Shown here: positions 1 through 8,404 of the stretch, piece after piece
Layout: every line of letters begins with the position of its first letter
How positions within the stretch are numbered: position 1 is the first letter of the stretch
Source: Nostoc sp. NIES-3756
GTDB taxonomy: Bacteria > Cyanobacteriota > Cyanobacteriia > Cyanobacteriales > Nostocaceae
DNA length: 64,000 bases
Assembly (NCBI RefSeq): GCF_001548375.1
Contig: NZ_AP017295.1
Span: 2,700,501-2,764,500 of the forward strand
Direction of reading: 5' to 3'
Position numbers and translations under genes: made by a program
Notes under the pieces: generated by a model
The model's input: the letters and a program-made list of their open reading frames with translations, nothing else
Told to the model about the DNA's origin: nothing
Databases searched by the model: none

Positions 1-2
1 TT

Positions 3-632
3 ACCACCGACTACACCGTCGCCACCTGGGTAGGTAACTTCAACGGTGAACCCATGCGCCAAGTATCCGGCGTAACAGGTGCAGCGCCCTTATGGAATCG
101 GATTATGTTGCATCTGCACGAACATGAGGAACCAGCAACATTTACCCCTCCAGTTGGTTTGATACAACTACCCATTTGTGCAGTTACAGGGTTACGACCA
201 ACACCAGACTGTAGCTCAGTAGTGCAAGAATATTTTTATCCTGAAGATCAGACCAAATATGCACAGGAAACTCAGTTCACCTTGCCACCAGAGTATAACG
301 AGTGGTTAGCCAAGCAACAATCAAGTTTTACTGGCAATGATTTGAGAATTGTATCCCCTCATGATGGCGATGTATTCTTGCTGTATCCCAATGAAGCAGC
401 ACAAAAATTAGAATTTAAGCTAACGGGAAATAAATCTGCACCTGTAGAGTGGTGGCTGAATGGCGAAAAGCTAACGACTCAATCACCCAGTTCGTTATTT
501 TGGTCTTTGCATCCTGGTAACTGGACTTTAGAAGCTAGGAGCAGTGAAACGAGCGATAAGGTAAGCTTTCAGGTGAAATTGGCAAATACTAAACCTACCC
601 GCCGAGGTTTTTCTATTGCTAATAAAAGGTAG
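3..632 (+). CDS. pbpC: Penicillin-binding protein 1C, C-terminal part (5' truncated by window)
   Basis: The frame is open from the first bases (TTDYTVATWVGNFNGEPM leads into the listed methionine at 54), so the gene starts upstream of the window. Visible are the last strands of a transpeptidase domain (TWVGNF, VSGVTGAAPLWNRIM is typical of class A PBPs), a linker with two cysteines (CAVTGLRP, TPDCSS), and a C-terminal beta domain of about 90 residues (RIVSPHDGDVF to the end). This resembles the BiPBP_C domain of PBP1C. Family role: periplasmic peptidoglycan polymerisation and cross-linking. The glycosyltransferase part and catalytic serine are not in view, so the PBP1C call rests on the tail. 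A DUF58 gene follows after 55 bp. Confidence 0.8.
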   Translation, partial: TTDYTVATWVGNFNGEPMRQVSGVTGAAPLWNRIMLHLHEHEEPATFTPPVGLIQLPICAVTGLRPTPDCSSVVQEYFYPEDQTKYAQETQFTLPPEYNEWLAKQQSSFTGNDLRIVSPHDGDVFLLYPNEAAQKLEFKLTGNKSAPVEWWLNGEKLTTQSPSSLFWSLHPGNWTLEARSSETSDKVSFQVKLANTKPTRRGFSIANKR

Positions 633-687
633 CAATTTTGGCAGTAACACCTGTGAATTTATACCAGTGTTGAGTTAAAAAAGAAAC

Positions 688-1851
688 ATGAAAATCATTA
701 AATCCCTCACTGACTGGTTAGAAATTCATGCTAGCGCCCCTGCATATACTGGCTGGGTACTAGCGGGAGTTGCTGTTTGTTTTTTTGGTGCAGCGATTAA
801 TACAATGGCTGGTTGGCTGTATGCCATTAGCGGCGTAAGTTTCGCTTTACTAGGTATTGCCGCAATTTTACCACCGCGATCGCTCACAGGTTTATCTGTC
901 ACTCGTCGTCCCATCTCTCCCGTCTCCGCCGGGGATGACTTAATTTTAGAGTTAGAAATTCATAACTCCAGCAAGCAATCTGTTAGTTTGCTGCAAGTTG
1001 AGGATATATTACCTTTCGTTTTAACTAAACCCATCAAACAGGCAATTGATACTATTCCTAGTCAAGAAAGTTACAAATGGGTACATTACCAAACTACCCA
1101 GCACCGGGGCATTTATCGCTGGCACACCGTAGAATTGGGGACAGGTGCGCCTTTAGGATTATTTTGGTCACGTCGTCAGCACCAGTGTAATGCTACAGCC
1201 ATCGTGTATCCGACTGTACTGCCATTAACAACTTGCCCCTTAGTTGATGAACTGGGACAAGAAGAAAGTCAACGGAGTGAATATCGCGGTAAACCATTGC
1301 AGACAGCCACATCTGGATTAGTGCGATCGCTCCGTCCTTATCGTATTGGCGATCCCACTCGCTTAATTCACTGGCGCACTAGCGCCCGTTATGGCGAGTT
1401 ACGGGTACGTGAGTTAGAAATGGTGACGAGTGGACAGGATATTATCATTGCCCTTGACAGTGCAGGCAGTTGGGAAGATGAGAATTTTGAGCAAGCAGTA
1501 ATTGCCGCAGCATCTTTGTATTTTTATGCACAGCATCAGCAGTTACAAGTGCAAATTTGGACTGCATCAACAGGGTTAGTCAAAGGCGAAAGCGTGGTTT
1601 TAGAAACACTAGCAGCTACTAAATATTTGGAAGAACCTACCAATCCAGAACCGGAAAACTCCCCTTGTATTTGGTTAACACAAAATACTCTCACCCTTTC
1701 TAGTCTGCCTCAAGGTAGTCGTTGGGTCTTATGGCAGGATGTAGCATCATTAAAAGAACAAGTAGTGATTAACAAAGATTACCCTGGTATCACCATAGAT
1801 AAAGAAAAGCCATTACAACTTCAACTCCAACAATCCTTGCATTCATTGTGA
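688..1851 (+). CDS. DUF58 domain-containing membrane protein
   Basis: 387 aa. Two hydrophobic segments near the N-terminus (about residues 22-62) anchor the protein. A beta-rich middle is followed by the DUF58 signature around residues 216-240 (RPYRIGDPTRLIHWR, then ELRVRELE). The later part (DIIIALDSAGSW) looks like a vWA-type fold. DUF58 proteins often sit beside MoxR ATPases and transglutaminase-like proteases, but none is visible here; the neighbour is the PBP1C tail. Molecular function is unknown, and a role in envelope assembly is only suggested by context. The start has no convincing Shine-Dalgarno, and the ATG at 688 precedes the first membrane segment by a usual distance. Confidence 0.85.
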   Translation: MKIIKSLTDWLEIHASAPAYTGWVLAGVAVCFFGAAINTMAGWLYAISGVSFALLGIAAILPPRSLTGLSVTRRPISPVSAGDDLILELEIHNSSKQSVSLLQVEDILPFVLTKPIKQAIDTIPSQESYKWVHYQTTQHRGIYRWHTVELGTGAPLGLFWSRRQHQCNATAIVYPTVLPLTTCPLVDELGQEESQRSEYRGKPLQTATSGLVRSLRPYRIGDPTRLIHWRTSARYGELRVRELEMVTSGQDIIIALDSAGSWEDENFEQAVIAAASLYFYAQHQQLQVQIWTASTGLVKGESVVLETLAATKYLEEPTNPEPENSPCIWLTQNTLTLSSLPQGSRWVLWQDVASLKEQVVINKDYPGITIDKEKPLQLQLQQSLHSL

Positions 1852-2066
1852 AATTATATTTTCACGATTGAAAATTTCAATGAATATTGACAATTTAGTG
1901 ATCTTTTATGCGTAGCTTTGTCTTGATCCCGTGCCTTTCGATAACATTCATGTTTGAGAAACTATAAAAAATATTGCAAAACCCAGGTTAGAGAAATTCC
2001 TCAGCAATACCCTAGTGACGCTGAGGTACAATGCAAAGATATTTGAATATTCAGCCGCCGATCCCC

Positions 2067-2432
2067 ATGATTTCATCAGAAGCTAACACAAAATCCAGCG
2101 ATAAAAGCCTAGAGGCAATGCGCCATTTTTCAGAACAATATGCTAAACGTACAGGTACTTACTTTTGTTCTGAACCATCAGTTACCGCAGTCGTAATTGA
2201 AGGGTTAGCCAAACATAAAGACGAATTAGGTGCGCCTTTGTGTCCTTGCCGTCACTACGAAGACAAAGAAGCAGAAGTTAAAGCAACATACTGGAATTGT
2301 CCTTGCGTGCCGATGAGAGAACGCAAAGAATGCCATTGTATGCTTTTCCTCACACCCGACAACGAATTTGCTGGACAAAGCCAAGAAATATCTCTAGACA
2401 CGATTAAAGAAGTACGAGATAGCATGGGATGA
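2067..2432 (+). CDS. ftrC: Ferredoxin:thioredoxin reductase, catalytic (beta) subunit
   Basis: 121 aa from the ATG at 2067 (MISSEANTKSS); an upstream in-frame ATG at 2031 would add 12 residues. The family is usually about 115-120 aa, so the inner start is preferred. The 4Fe-4S and redox-disulfide cysteines are all present: TYFC, then CPCR, NCPC and ECHC, in the spacing typical of FTR. With ferredoxin as electron donor the enzyme reduces thioredoxins in the light-dependent regulation of carbon metabolism, on the stromal/cytoplasmic side. The variable subunit (ftrV) is not adjacent. The stop overlaps the next gene by four bases (ATGA), suggesting translational coupling. Confidence 0.95.
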   Translation: MISSEANTKSSDKSLEAMRHFSEQYAKRTGTYFCSEPSVTAVVIEGLAKHKDELGAPLCPCRHYEDKEAEVKATYWNCPCVPMRERKECHCMLFLTPDNEFAGQSQEISLDTIKEVRDSMG

Positions 2433-2821
2433 GTGAAACCATGCCCCCGGAGTTTTGGCAAGGCGTAGAAGAATTTAACGCTGGCAAGTTCTACGCCTGT
2501 CACGACACCTTAGAGGCTTTATGGATTGAAGCTAGCGAACCAGAAAAAACCTTTTATCAAGGGATTTTACAAATCGCCGTTGGTCTTTATCATTTAGGTA
2601 ATCGTAACTGGCGAGGTGCAGTAATTTTACTAGGGGAAGGCAGCAACCGCCTGCGACGTTACCCTTCAATTTTTGGAAATATCGATGTAGATGAATTACT
2701 AAACCAGAGCGCAGGCTTGTTAAAAGTATTACAAGAAATCGGCCCAGACAAAATTAATTCCGGTAACTTCAACGAAAACCCTACTCTATCCTTACCAACA
2801 ATTGCGATCGCCAACGATTAA
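2429..2821 (+). CDS. DUF309 domain-containing protein
   Basis: 130 aa. The helical DUF309 signature is clear: FWQGVEEFNAGKFYACHDTLE followed by ALWIEA and QGILQIAVGLYHL. The family is common in cyanobacteria and plastids; its biochemical role is unknown to me. It overlaps ftrC by the ATGA junction, so the two are almost certainly co-transcribed, and a strong hairpin terminator begins 18 bp after the stop. Confidence 0.85.
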   Translation: MSETMPPEFWQGVEEFNAGKFYACHDTLEALWIEASEPEKTFYQGILQIAVGLYHLGNRNWRGAVILLGEGSNRLRRYPSIFGNIDVDELLNQSAGLLKVLQEIGPDKINSGNFNENPTLSLPTIAIAND

Positions 2822-2839
2822 GTAGGAGGCAGAAAGATT

Positions 2840-2876
2840 GGGGAATGAGAAACTGATTCTTATTCCCCGGTTTTTT
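2840..2876 (+). terminator. Rho-independent terminator after ftrC-DUF309
   Basis: A 12-bp stem (GGGGAATGAGAA / TTCTTATTCCCC, one G-T wobble) with a 5-base loop is followed by GG and six T residues. It ends the ftrC-DUF309 unit. Confidence 0.85.
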
Positions 2877-3200
2877 GTGTATGGAGAGGGGGGAGATGTA
2901 GCTTGCTTCTCTAACGTTCACGGTAGCGTGTCGTAGACAGACGCTACGCGAACCCGTAGGGTGGAAGATAAGGGAGTAACCCACCCCTAACCCCTCCCAA
3001 GAGGGGAATAACTGTGGACTGTAGACTGTTGACTAATGACTAATGACTAATAACCAACAACGAAACTTTCAACCTGAGCCAAGCGTCAAGATTTCAGCCA
3101 GCAATTATCTCAAAATTACTGCCAATAGGAGATTATATTTTTGGAAAAAGTAGTTGAGATAATTTAATATACAAGCCACAATCCCAAATACTAACTTGCT
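2877..3200. repeat. Intergenic repeat tract (REP-like hairpin and heptanucleotide repeats)
   Basis: No gene seen. The tract holds a hairpin with arms GTAGCGT (2923-2929) and ACGCTAC (2941-2947), a C-rich stretch of the type CCACCCCTAACCCCTCC, and a run of heptamers related to TGACTAA at about 3017-3052. The same repeat classes recur at several other gaps in this window. The promoter of the following LPS-export genes must lie in the last 150 bp, but no clear box was picked out. Confidence 0.6.
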
Positions 3201-3698
3201 ATGATGCCTAGCTATAAATTGCCTCTTTTAAAAATGCGTCGCCTGGGATTAGCTTTACTGCTACCTGTGGCATTTCTGGGTACTGTAGCCCTACCTCACC
3301 AATTATCAAGCGTCACAGCACAAACACCGGCGGGAAATCGTCCGCTTACTATCCGCTCGGATATTCAAGAATACGATTCCAAAAATCAGGTGATTACCGC
3401 TCGTGGGAATGTGCAGATGTTGTATCCGGCTCGGCAAATTCAAGCAACATCGGCTCAAGCACAATATTTCAGCAAGGAACGCCGCATTGATTTTATGGGT
3501 AATGTCTATATTTTGCAGCAGGGTGGCAATAGTATCCGCGCTGAAAAGGTAACATATTTGATTGATGAAGGACGATTTGTGGCGTTACCACAATCCAATC
3601 GTCAGGTAGAATCCGTTTATATGGTGGATGACGCAGAGCTTGGTAGTCAAGCTAATACACCTGCGCCCAAAACACCAGGGTTACGCCGTTCTAATTAG
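3201..3698 (+). CDS. LptA/OstA-like periplasmic LPS-transport protein
   Basis: 165 aa. The N-terminal hydrophobic segment (LGLALLLPVAFLGTVALP) and a likely cleavage near VTAQT give a secreted protein. The body is the OstA/LptA beta-jellyroll: ITARGNVQMLYPARQIQA, then RIDFMGNVYILQQGGNSIRA and an EGRF strand. Family role: carrying lipopolysaccharide across the periplasm between the inner-membrane ABC complex and LptD. It lies just upstream of LptB and an LptF/G-type permease, which fixes the context. Cyanobacterial versions are short, as here. Confidence 0.85.
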   Translation: MMPSYKLPLLKMRRLGLALLLPVAFLGTVALPHQLSSVTAQTPAGNRPLTIRSDIQEYDSKNQVITARGNVQMLYPARQIQATSAQAQYFSKERRIDFMGNVYILQQGGNSIRAEKVTYLIDEGRFVALPQSNRQVESVYMVDDAELGSQANTPAPKTPGLRRSN

Positions 3699-3726
3699 CA
3701 TCAACCAACAAGACAGCACAGTCATA

Positions 3727-4455
3727 GTGAAAATTGTTTTAGAAAATATTCACAAGTCTTACGGTAAGCGAGTAATCGTTAATCGCGTTAGTCTTTCTGT
3801 GGCTCAGGGTGAAATCGTTGGTTTACTGGGGCCTAACGGTGCTGGTAAAACAACGACATTCTACATTGCCACAGGTTTAGAAAAACCGAATCAAGGGCGA
3901 GTCTGGCTGGATAACGTAGATATTACTGGCTTACCCATGCACAAAAGGGCAAGATTAGGCATCGGCTATTTAGCACAGGAAGCAAGCGTTTTTCGTCAAC
4001 TTTCAGTCCAAGATAATATTCTTTTAGTATTTGAACAAACCAATGTACCGCGTAGAGAGTGGTCAAAGCGACTAAGTACCCTACTGCGGGAGTTCCGCTT
4101 AGAAAAAGTCGCCAGAAGTAAAGGGATTCAACTTTCCGGGGGGGAGAGGAGGCGGACAGAATTAGCTAGGGCTATAGCAGCCGGACGAGAAGGGCCAAAA
4201 TTCTTATTGTTGGATGAACCATTTGCAGGTGTTGATCCCATTGCAGTATTTGAGATTCAGCAAATTATTGCACAACTGCGCGATCGCGGCATGGGCATCT
4301 TGATTACCGACCACAACGTCCGCGAAACCCTAGCCATTACTGACCGCGCCTACATCCTCCGCGAAGGGCAAATTCTCGCCTACGGCAATACTGAAGAACT
4401 CTACAATAATCCTCTTGTGCGTCAGTATTACTTAGGTGATAATTTTCAAGTTTAG
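3727..4455 (+). CDS. lptB: LPS export ABC transporter ATP-binding protein LptB
   Basis: 242 aa from a GTG start at 3727 (VKIVLENIHKSYGKR); the frame is open further upstream but that part overlaps lptA and does not resemble the family. Walker A is GPNGAGKTTT (residues 35-44), the signature is LSGGERRR, and Walker B is LLLDEPFAGVDP followed by the H-loop ITDHNVRET. The family is about 240 aa, which matches the GTG start. It powers extraction of LPS from the inner membrane with the permease encoded 78-138 bp downstream. Confidence 0.93.
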   Translation: MKIVLENIHKSYGKRVIVNRVSLSVAQGEIVGLLGPNGAGKTTTFYIATGLEKPNQGRVWLDNVDITGLPMHKRARLGIGYLAQEASVFRQLSVQDNILLVFEQTNVPRREWSKRLSTLLREFRLEKVARSKGIQLSGGERRRTELARAIAAGREGPKFLLLDEPFAGVDPIAVFEIQQIIAQLRDRGMGILITDHNVRETLAITDRAYILREGQILAYGNTEELYNNPLVRQYYLGDNFQV

Positions 4456-4592
4456 TGGAGGCTGTTGAGTGTTGACGGTTAACTGTTGACCGCTAACTAC
4501 GAATTACGAATTACGAATTACAAATTATATCTATGGTAGCCAAGAACCTCTCGTCTTTTTATACCTTCAATTCGCTGCTGCCTTTGACAATT

Positions 4593-5708
4593 ATGGATCG
4601 CTATTTAATTAGCGAATTATTACCAACATTTTTATTTGGTGTTGGGGCTTTTTCATCAATTGGCGTGACGATTGATGCTGTATTTGAGCTAGTTAGAAGA
4701 GTAGTAGAATCTGGGCTACCCATTGCTATTGCGGTGCAAGTTTTCTTATTAAAGTTGCCTAATTTTATTGTGTTAGCGTTCCCCATGTCTACGCTGTTGG
4801 CAACGTTGATGACTTACAGTCGCCTTTCTAGCGAAAGTGAACTTATTGCTTTGCGTGGTTGTGGTGTCAGCGTCTACCGTATGGTGATGACGGCGGTGAT
4901 GTTAAGTTTGGTCGTGACAGGGCTGACGTTTCTGTTTAACGAACAAATTGCCCCAGCAGCGAATTATCAAGCATCCTTGACTTTAGACAGGGCGCTAAAA
5001 TCCGATCAACCTACATTTAAGCAACAGAATATTTTTTACCCCGAATATCGGGATGTTAAGGACAAGGATGGAAGTAAAACCAGGATACTAGCGCGTCTAT
5101 TTTACGCTGACCAGTTTGACGGCAAGCGGATGAAAGGGCTAACTATTATAGACCGTTCCGAAGAAGGTTTAAATCAAATAGTAGTTGCAGAATCTGCCGA
5201 GTGGAATGGCGTACAAAGTGTCTGGGATTTTTATAACGGTACTATCTATTTAGTAGCGCCCGATCGCTCTTATCGAAATATTCTCCGGTTTGAACAGCAA
5301 CAACTCCAATTACCGCGCACACCCCTCAGCTTGGCAGAACAAAGCCGCGACTATGGGGAGATGAATATAGCCCAAGCATTAGAACAGCTAAATATTGAAC
5401 GCTTGGGTGGCGATCGCCAAAAAATCCGTAAACTAGAAGTGAGAATCCAACAGAAATTTGCCTTACCTTTTGTTTGTGTAGTCTTCGGTTTAGTGGGTGC
5501 AGCAATGGGAACCATACCCCAACGCACAGGCAAAGCTACTAGTTTTGGTATTAGTGTAATAGTAATTTTTGGCTACTATTTACTCGGTTTTATTACTGGT
5601 GCTTTAGCACAAGCTGGAGTCTTTTCTCCCTTTATCGGCGCATGGCTACCCAACTTTATCGGGATAGGGATAGGAATAGTATTATTAGTGCGTGTTGCTC
5701 AACGTTGA
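4593..5708 (+). CDS. LptF/LptG-family permease (YjgP/YjgQ)
   Basis: 371 aa from ATG 4593 (MDRYLISELLPTFLFG); ATG 4533 would add 20 residues with no family-like features. Three N-terminal membrane helices, a periplasmic beta domain (about residues 130-260) and three C-terminal helices (FALPFVCVVFGLVGAAMG onward) give the LptF/G layout. It forms the membrane part of the LPS exporter with LptB. Only one such permease gene is seen, as expected for a homodimeric cyanobacterial version. Its last 100 codons are duplicated 1.65 kb downstream (7059-7364). Confidence 0.9.
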   Translation: MDRYLISELLPTFLFGVGAFSSIGVTIDAVFELVRRVVESGLPIAIAVQVFLLKLPNFIVLAFPMSTLLATLMTYSRLSSESELIALRGCGVSVYRMVMTAVMLSLVVTGLTFLFNEQIAPAANYQASLTLDRALKSDQPTFKQQNIFYPEYRDVKDKDGSKTRILARLFYADQFDGKRMKGLTIIDRSEEGLNQIVVAESAEWNGVQSVWDFYNGTIYLVAPDRSYRNILRFEQQQLQLPRTPLSLAEQSRDYGEMNIAQALEQLNIERLGGDRQKIRKLEVRIQQKFALPFVCVVFGLVGAAMGTIPQRTGKATSFGISVIVIFGYYLLGFITGALAQAGVFSPFIGAWLPNFIGIGIGIVLLVRVAQR

Positions 5709-5712
5709 GGTA
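5407..5712 (+). repeat. Direct repeat, left copy (3' end of the lptF/G gene)
   Basis: This 306-bp stretch matches 7059-7364 without gaps, with 18 mismatches by my count (about 94% identity). The two copies bracket an AT-rich insert carrying a glycosyltransferase-like gene. Confidence 0.9.
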
Positions 5713-5978
5713 TTTATAGTGATTACCGAAAGCGATCGTAAGAGTATAAGCGTTTACACAGAAAGTGTGTATATATAGCAGTCGCCACAATTGTTAGGAC
5801 ATTTCCCCGTTCCCTGGAAATCAAAATATGATGTCCTAACCAATATGTCTGTTGTTGTATCATCTTAGTAAGACTAAAAATGCAATATAATGCTTTACCT
5901 AATTACCTTTTACCTTTACTAAATTACATAGGCAAGGTAATCGATTAATTTTGAGGTTAACAACTTTACATAAAAAAC

Positions 5979-6848
5979 ATGAAGAGACCTTTAATACAAA
6001 GAATTTTTCAAAAACGTGATATATCCATTCTTCAAAAAGTTGTATTTATAGGCGGTCGGTCTTATTTTCCTAGTGTTCGTGTTCGGTGTATTGAAGTAGC
6101 TAATGCTGTTGGCTGTGATTATATAACTGATGTAGAATCAATTGCTGATATTCCCAAAGACAAAGAAATTTTTATTTGTGTTAAGCCTCTATTTAATAAG
6201 GAAGATTTAGCAGATTTACAAAAGCGTGGAGTTGTTATTTGGGATATTCACGATAACTACTGTCCTCGCAATTTTATTGATTATTATCTTGTAAGTAGTA
6301 AAGGTGCTTATCAGAAGTTTTGCTCGTATGGTAAGACTTATATAATACCTCACCATCATTGTAATTTTTCGGGATTTTTTAGGCGTAGTAGATTGAGAGG
6401 AAAACCTACTTGGATGGGTTCACCAGAATGGATTCCTAGCGATTTACATTTTGATTTTGAAGTCTACAACAGCAAGGACATGACTACTGAACAGGTATAT
6501 GATGTTTACCGTAACTCAACTATCTTGCTGAATATACGAGCTGCAACTTCGATCACATCAGAATCTGTATCTGAACATATTAGAATTAATCCTGGTATTA
6601 AATTAATAAATAGTATTGGTTTTGGAGTGCCATCAATATCTAGTCCAGAACCAGCTTATCTTGAGATTGGCCCAGAGTGTACACTATTTGCAAAAGATAG
6701 TGAAGATTGTAAAAATTTGGTAATACAGTTGCAACAGGATGATGATTTATATAATCGACTAAGGAATAATTGTATTTTCAAAGCTTCTCAATACAGCCTT
6801 GCCAATATTGCACAGAAATATTTGGATCTCTTGATATCCAAGGTATAA
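5979..6848 (+). CDS. Glycosyltransferase-like protein (GT4-type C-terminal half), horizontally acquired candidate
   Basis: 289 aa. The N-terminal half has alternating strands and helices (VVFIGGRSYFPSVRVRCIEV; IFICVKP; GVVIWDIHDNYCPRN). The C-terminal half carries a nucleotide-sugar-binding-like segment: INSIGFGVPSISSPEPAYLEIG followed by a terminal helix. This is reminiscent of GT1/GT4 glycosyltransferases, but the protein is shorter than the usual 350-400 aa and lacks a clear EX7E motif, so function is tentative. Base composition is clearly more AT-rich than flanking genes. It sits alone between two copies of the lptF/G 3' end. A surface-polysaccharide or LPS modification role would fit the position. 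Confidence 0.55.
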   Translation: MKRPLIQRIFQKRDISILQKVVFIGGRSYFPSVRVRCIEVANAVGCDYITDVESIADIPKDKEIFICVKPLFNKEDLADLQKRGVVIWDIHDNYCPRNFIDYYLVSSKGAYQKFCSYGKTYIIPHHHCNFSGFFRRSRLRGKPTWMGSPEWIPSDLHFDFEVYNSKDMTTEQVYDVYRNSTILLNIRAATSITSESVSEHIRINPGIKLINSIGFGVPSISSPEPAYLEIGPECTLFAKDSEDCKNLVIQLQQDDDLYNRLRNNCIFKASQYSLANIAQKYLDLLISKV

Positions 6849-7054
6849 AAGGAAATAACACGTCAATAATATTTAAACTACTGTATTGCTTTAAATATAA
6901 AGTATGGTATTGGTCACATAGTTTAGGACATTTTCAAAGCTTGAATGCTAGGAATAGTAAGACTTTACCTCCTGAGTTGAAAATACTATTTAGATGATTA
7001 TCTTTTCACTTTATATTTGATATAATTTCAATATAAAATTCAAAATTGATATAA

Positions 7055-7339
7055 GAAAGTGGCGATCGCCAAAAAATTCGTAAACTAGAAGTGAGAATCC
7101 AACAGAAATTTGCCTTACCCTTTGTCTGTGTAGTCTTTGGTTTAGTAGGTGCAGCAATGGGAACCATACCCCAACGCACAGGCAGAGCTACTAGTTTTGG
7201 TATTAGTGTGATAGTGATTTTTGGCTACTATTTACTTGGTTTTATTACTGGTGCTTTAGCACAAGCTGGAGTCTTTTCTCCCTTTATCGGCGCATGGCTA
7301 CCCAACTTTATTGGGTTAGGCATAGGAATAGTGTTATAA
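7055..7339 (+). pseudogene. Duplicated, truncated 3' fragment of the LptF/G permease gene
   Basis: The sequence from GGCGATCGCC at 7061 reads in the permease frame (residues RKLEVRIQQKFALP onward) and matches the C-terminus of the gene at 4593-5708. An in-frame TAA (7052-7054) lies just upstream, and a Leu codon has become TAA (7337-7339), removing the last seven residues. Of 13 differences before that stop, 11 are synonymous and two are conservative (K to R, I to L). The copy therefore diverged mostly while under selection as a working gene. It has no start or promoter of its own. Confidence 0.88.
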
Positions 7340-7364
7340 GTACGTGTGGCTTAACGCTGAGGTA
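7059..7364 (+). repeat. Direct repeat, right copy
   Basis: Partner of 5407-5712, same orientation, no indels. The spacing between copies is about 1350 bp and contains the glycosyltransferase-like gene. Confidence 0.9.
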
Positions 7365-7658
7365 TAGCAGAGAACAGATATAACTTCCAAAAGCTCAAAA
7401 GTAAGAAAATTCAGTCCTTAATTTCTTACAAGAGTTGTCATAACTGATCCAGAGCAAGAGTTTTGAGAGCCAATGTGGAGCATCTCTATTGCGAAGCCGG
7501 GGCTAGAATTTACGATCGCTGCATAAGAAGTCGCTTGGAGTAGAATGCTACAAGCCCTGGCGTTGAGTTGAAAGCTGGTTGTCGCCGTTGAGAAATAAAG
7601 TGGAGCAGTATTTTAGAGTTGTTAGTGAAACAATTTCACTTGAGTTTAATGATATTTT

Positions 7659-8018
7659 ATGTGGGAACCAATCAGTGAAGACAAGCTTTTCGGTCTGATT
7701 GATTCGGCAGAAGTGGATATGGAAGCTGAACCATCTGTCAAAATTTTTTGGGAGCGGATCAAGATTAAACCGCAGAAGTGGCAGTTGTCCCCTTGGGGCG
7801 ATGAAGGCGGTGGTTTTTGGGTAGTAGCACTAATTGGTACTGAGTGCATTTACTACAACGACATTGAAGAAGGATTTAATATTAGTCGCTTTGACACAAT
7901 TGGGTTAATTAATGATTATTTATGCAACCAGTCTAATTTGACGAGTTGTATTCATTTTTACTATCAATCTTTCATGCAGGCACTAGGCTGCTACAGCGTT
8001 TCTGATAGTGAAAACTAA
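7659..8018 (+). CDS. Hypothetical protein
   Basis: 119 aa, acidic and soluble, rich in tryptophan and glycine in the middle (KWQLSPWGDEGGGFWVVALIG). No signal peptide or membrane segment, and no domain I can name. The layout (an aromatic beta core followed by helices) resembles small SMI1-like or immunity-type folds, but that is only an impression. The start ATG has no strong ribosome-binding site. It lies downstream of the duplicated lptF/G fragment and upstream of a HEAT-repeat protein, with no visible operon partner. Confidence 0.6.
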   Translation: MWEPISEDKLFGLIDSAEVDMEAEPSVKIFWERIKIKPQKWQLSPWGDEGGGFWVVALIGTECIYYNDIEEGFNISRFDTIGLINDYLCNQSNLTSCIHFYYQSFMQALGCYSVSDSEN

Positions 8019-8404
8019 AAACGTAGTGGATTTGCTGATTCAAGCGTTATTGCTGTGAGAAAAGTTTGCCGACAAGCTAACAGGCTGGTGTTTGCGATCG
8101 CCACTGCGTCGCAATCAAGGTGCGCGGTCGCGGCTCCCACAAGCCTTGATAATTCAGTGTTTGAGCGAATATTAATAAGTTTCAAAGCAATAGATTTTCT
8201 TAATTTGGGATGCTTGATACCTAATTTTGATATGAAAGCTAGGTTTTGTTTATACAGATAATGTGAATTTTGGTTTTATTCTCAATTAGTTATAGTAATC
8301 CGATTTGATTCACTTGTCTTGTGCAGACTTGACAGCCAACGAACTGATATAGTATGACTCATTTAAGTACCTTTCGTCCCATATATTCAAGTGGGTAGGA
8401 GGCA
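8019..8404. other. Intergenic gap with one hairpin
   Basis: No gene supported. A hairpin-forming inverted repeat TCAAGG (8115-8120) / CCTTGA (8144-8149) encloses a GC-rich loop beside a HIP1 site. A 68-codon open frame here (8055-8261) overlaps the hairpin and shows no protein-like features. The sequence GTAGGAGG at 8395-8402 is a good ribosome-binding site for the ATG at 8405. Confidence 0.5.

Noticed and set aside
8055..8261. 68-codon plus-strand open frame
   Set aside because: Runs through a GC-rich hairpin and a HIP1 site, no family-like residues, no ribosome-binding site.
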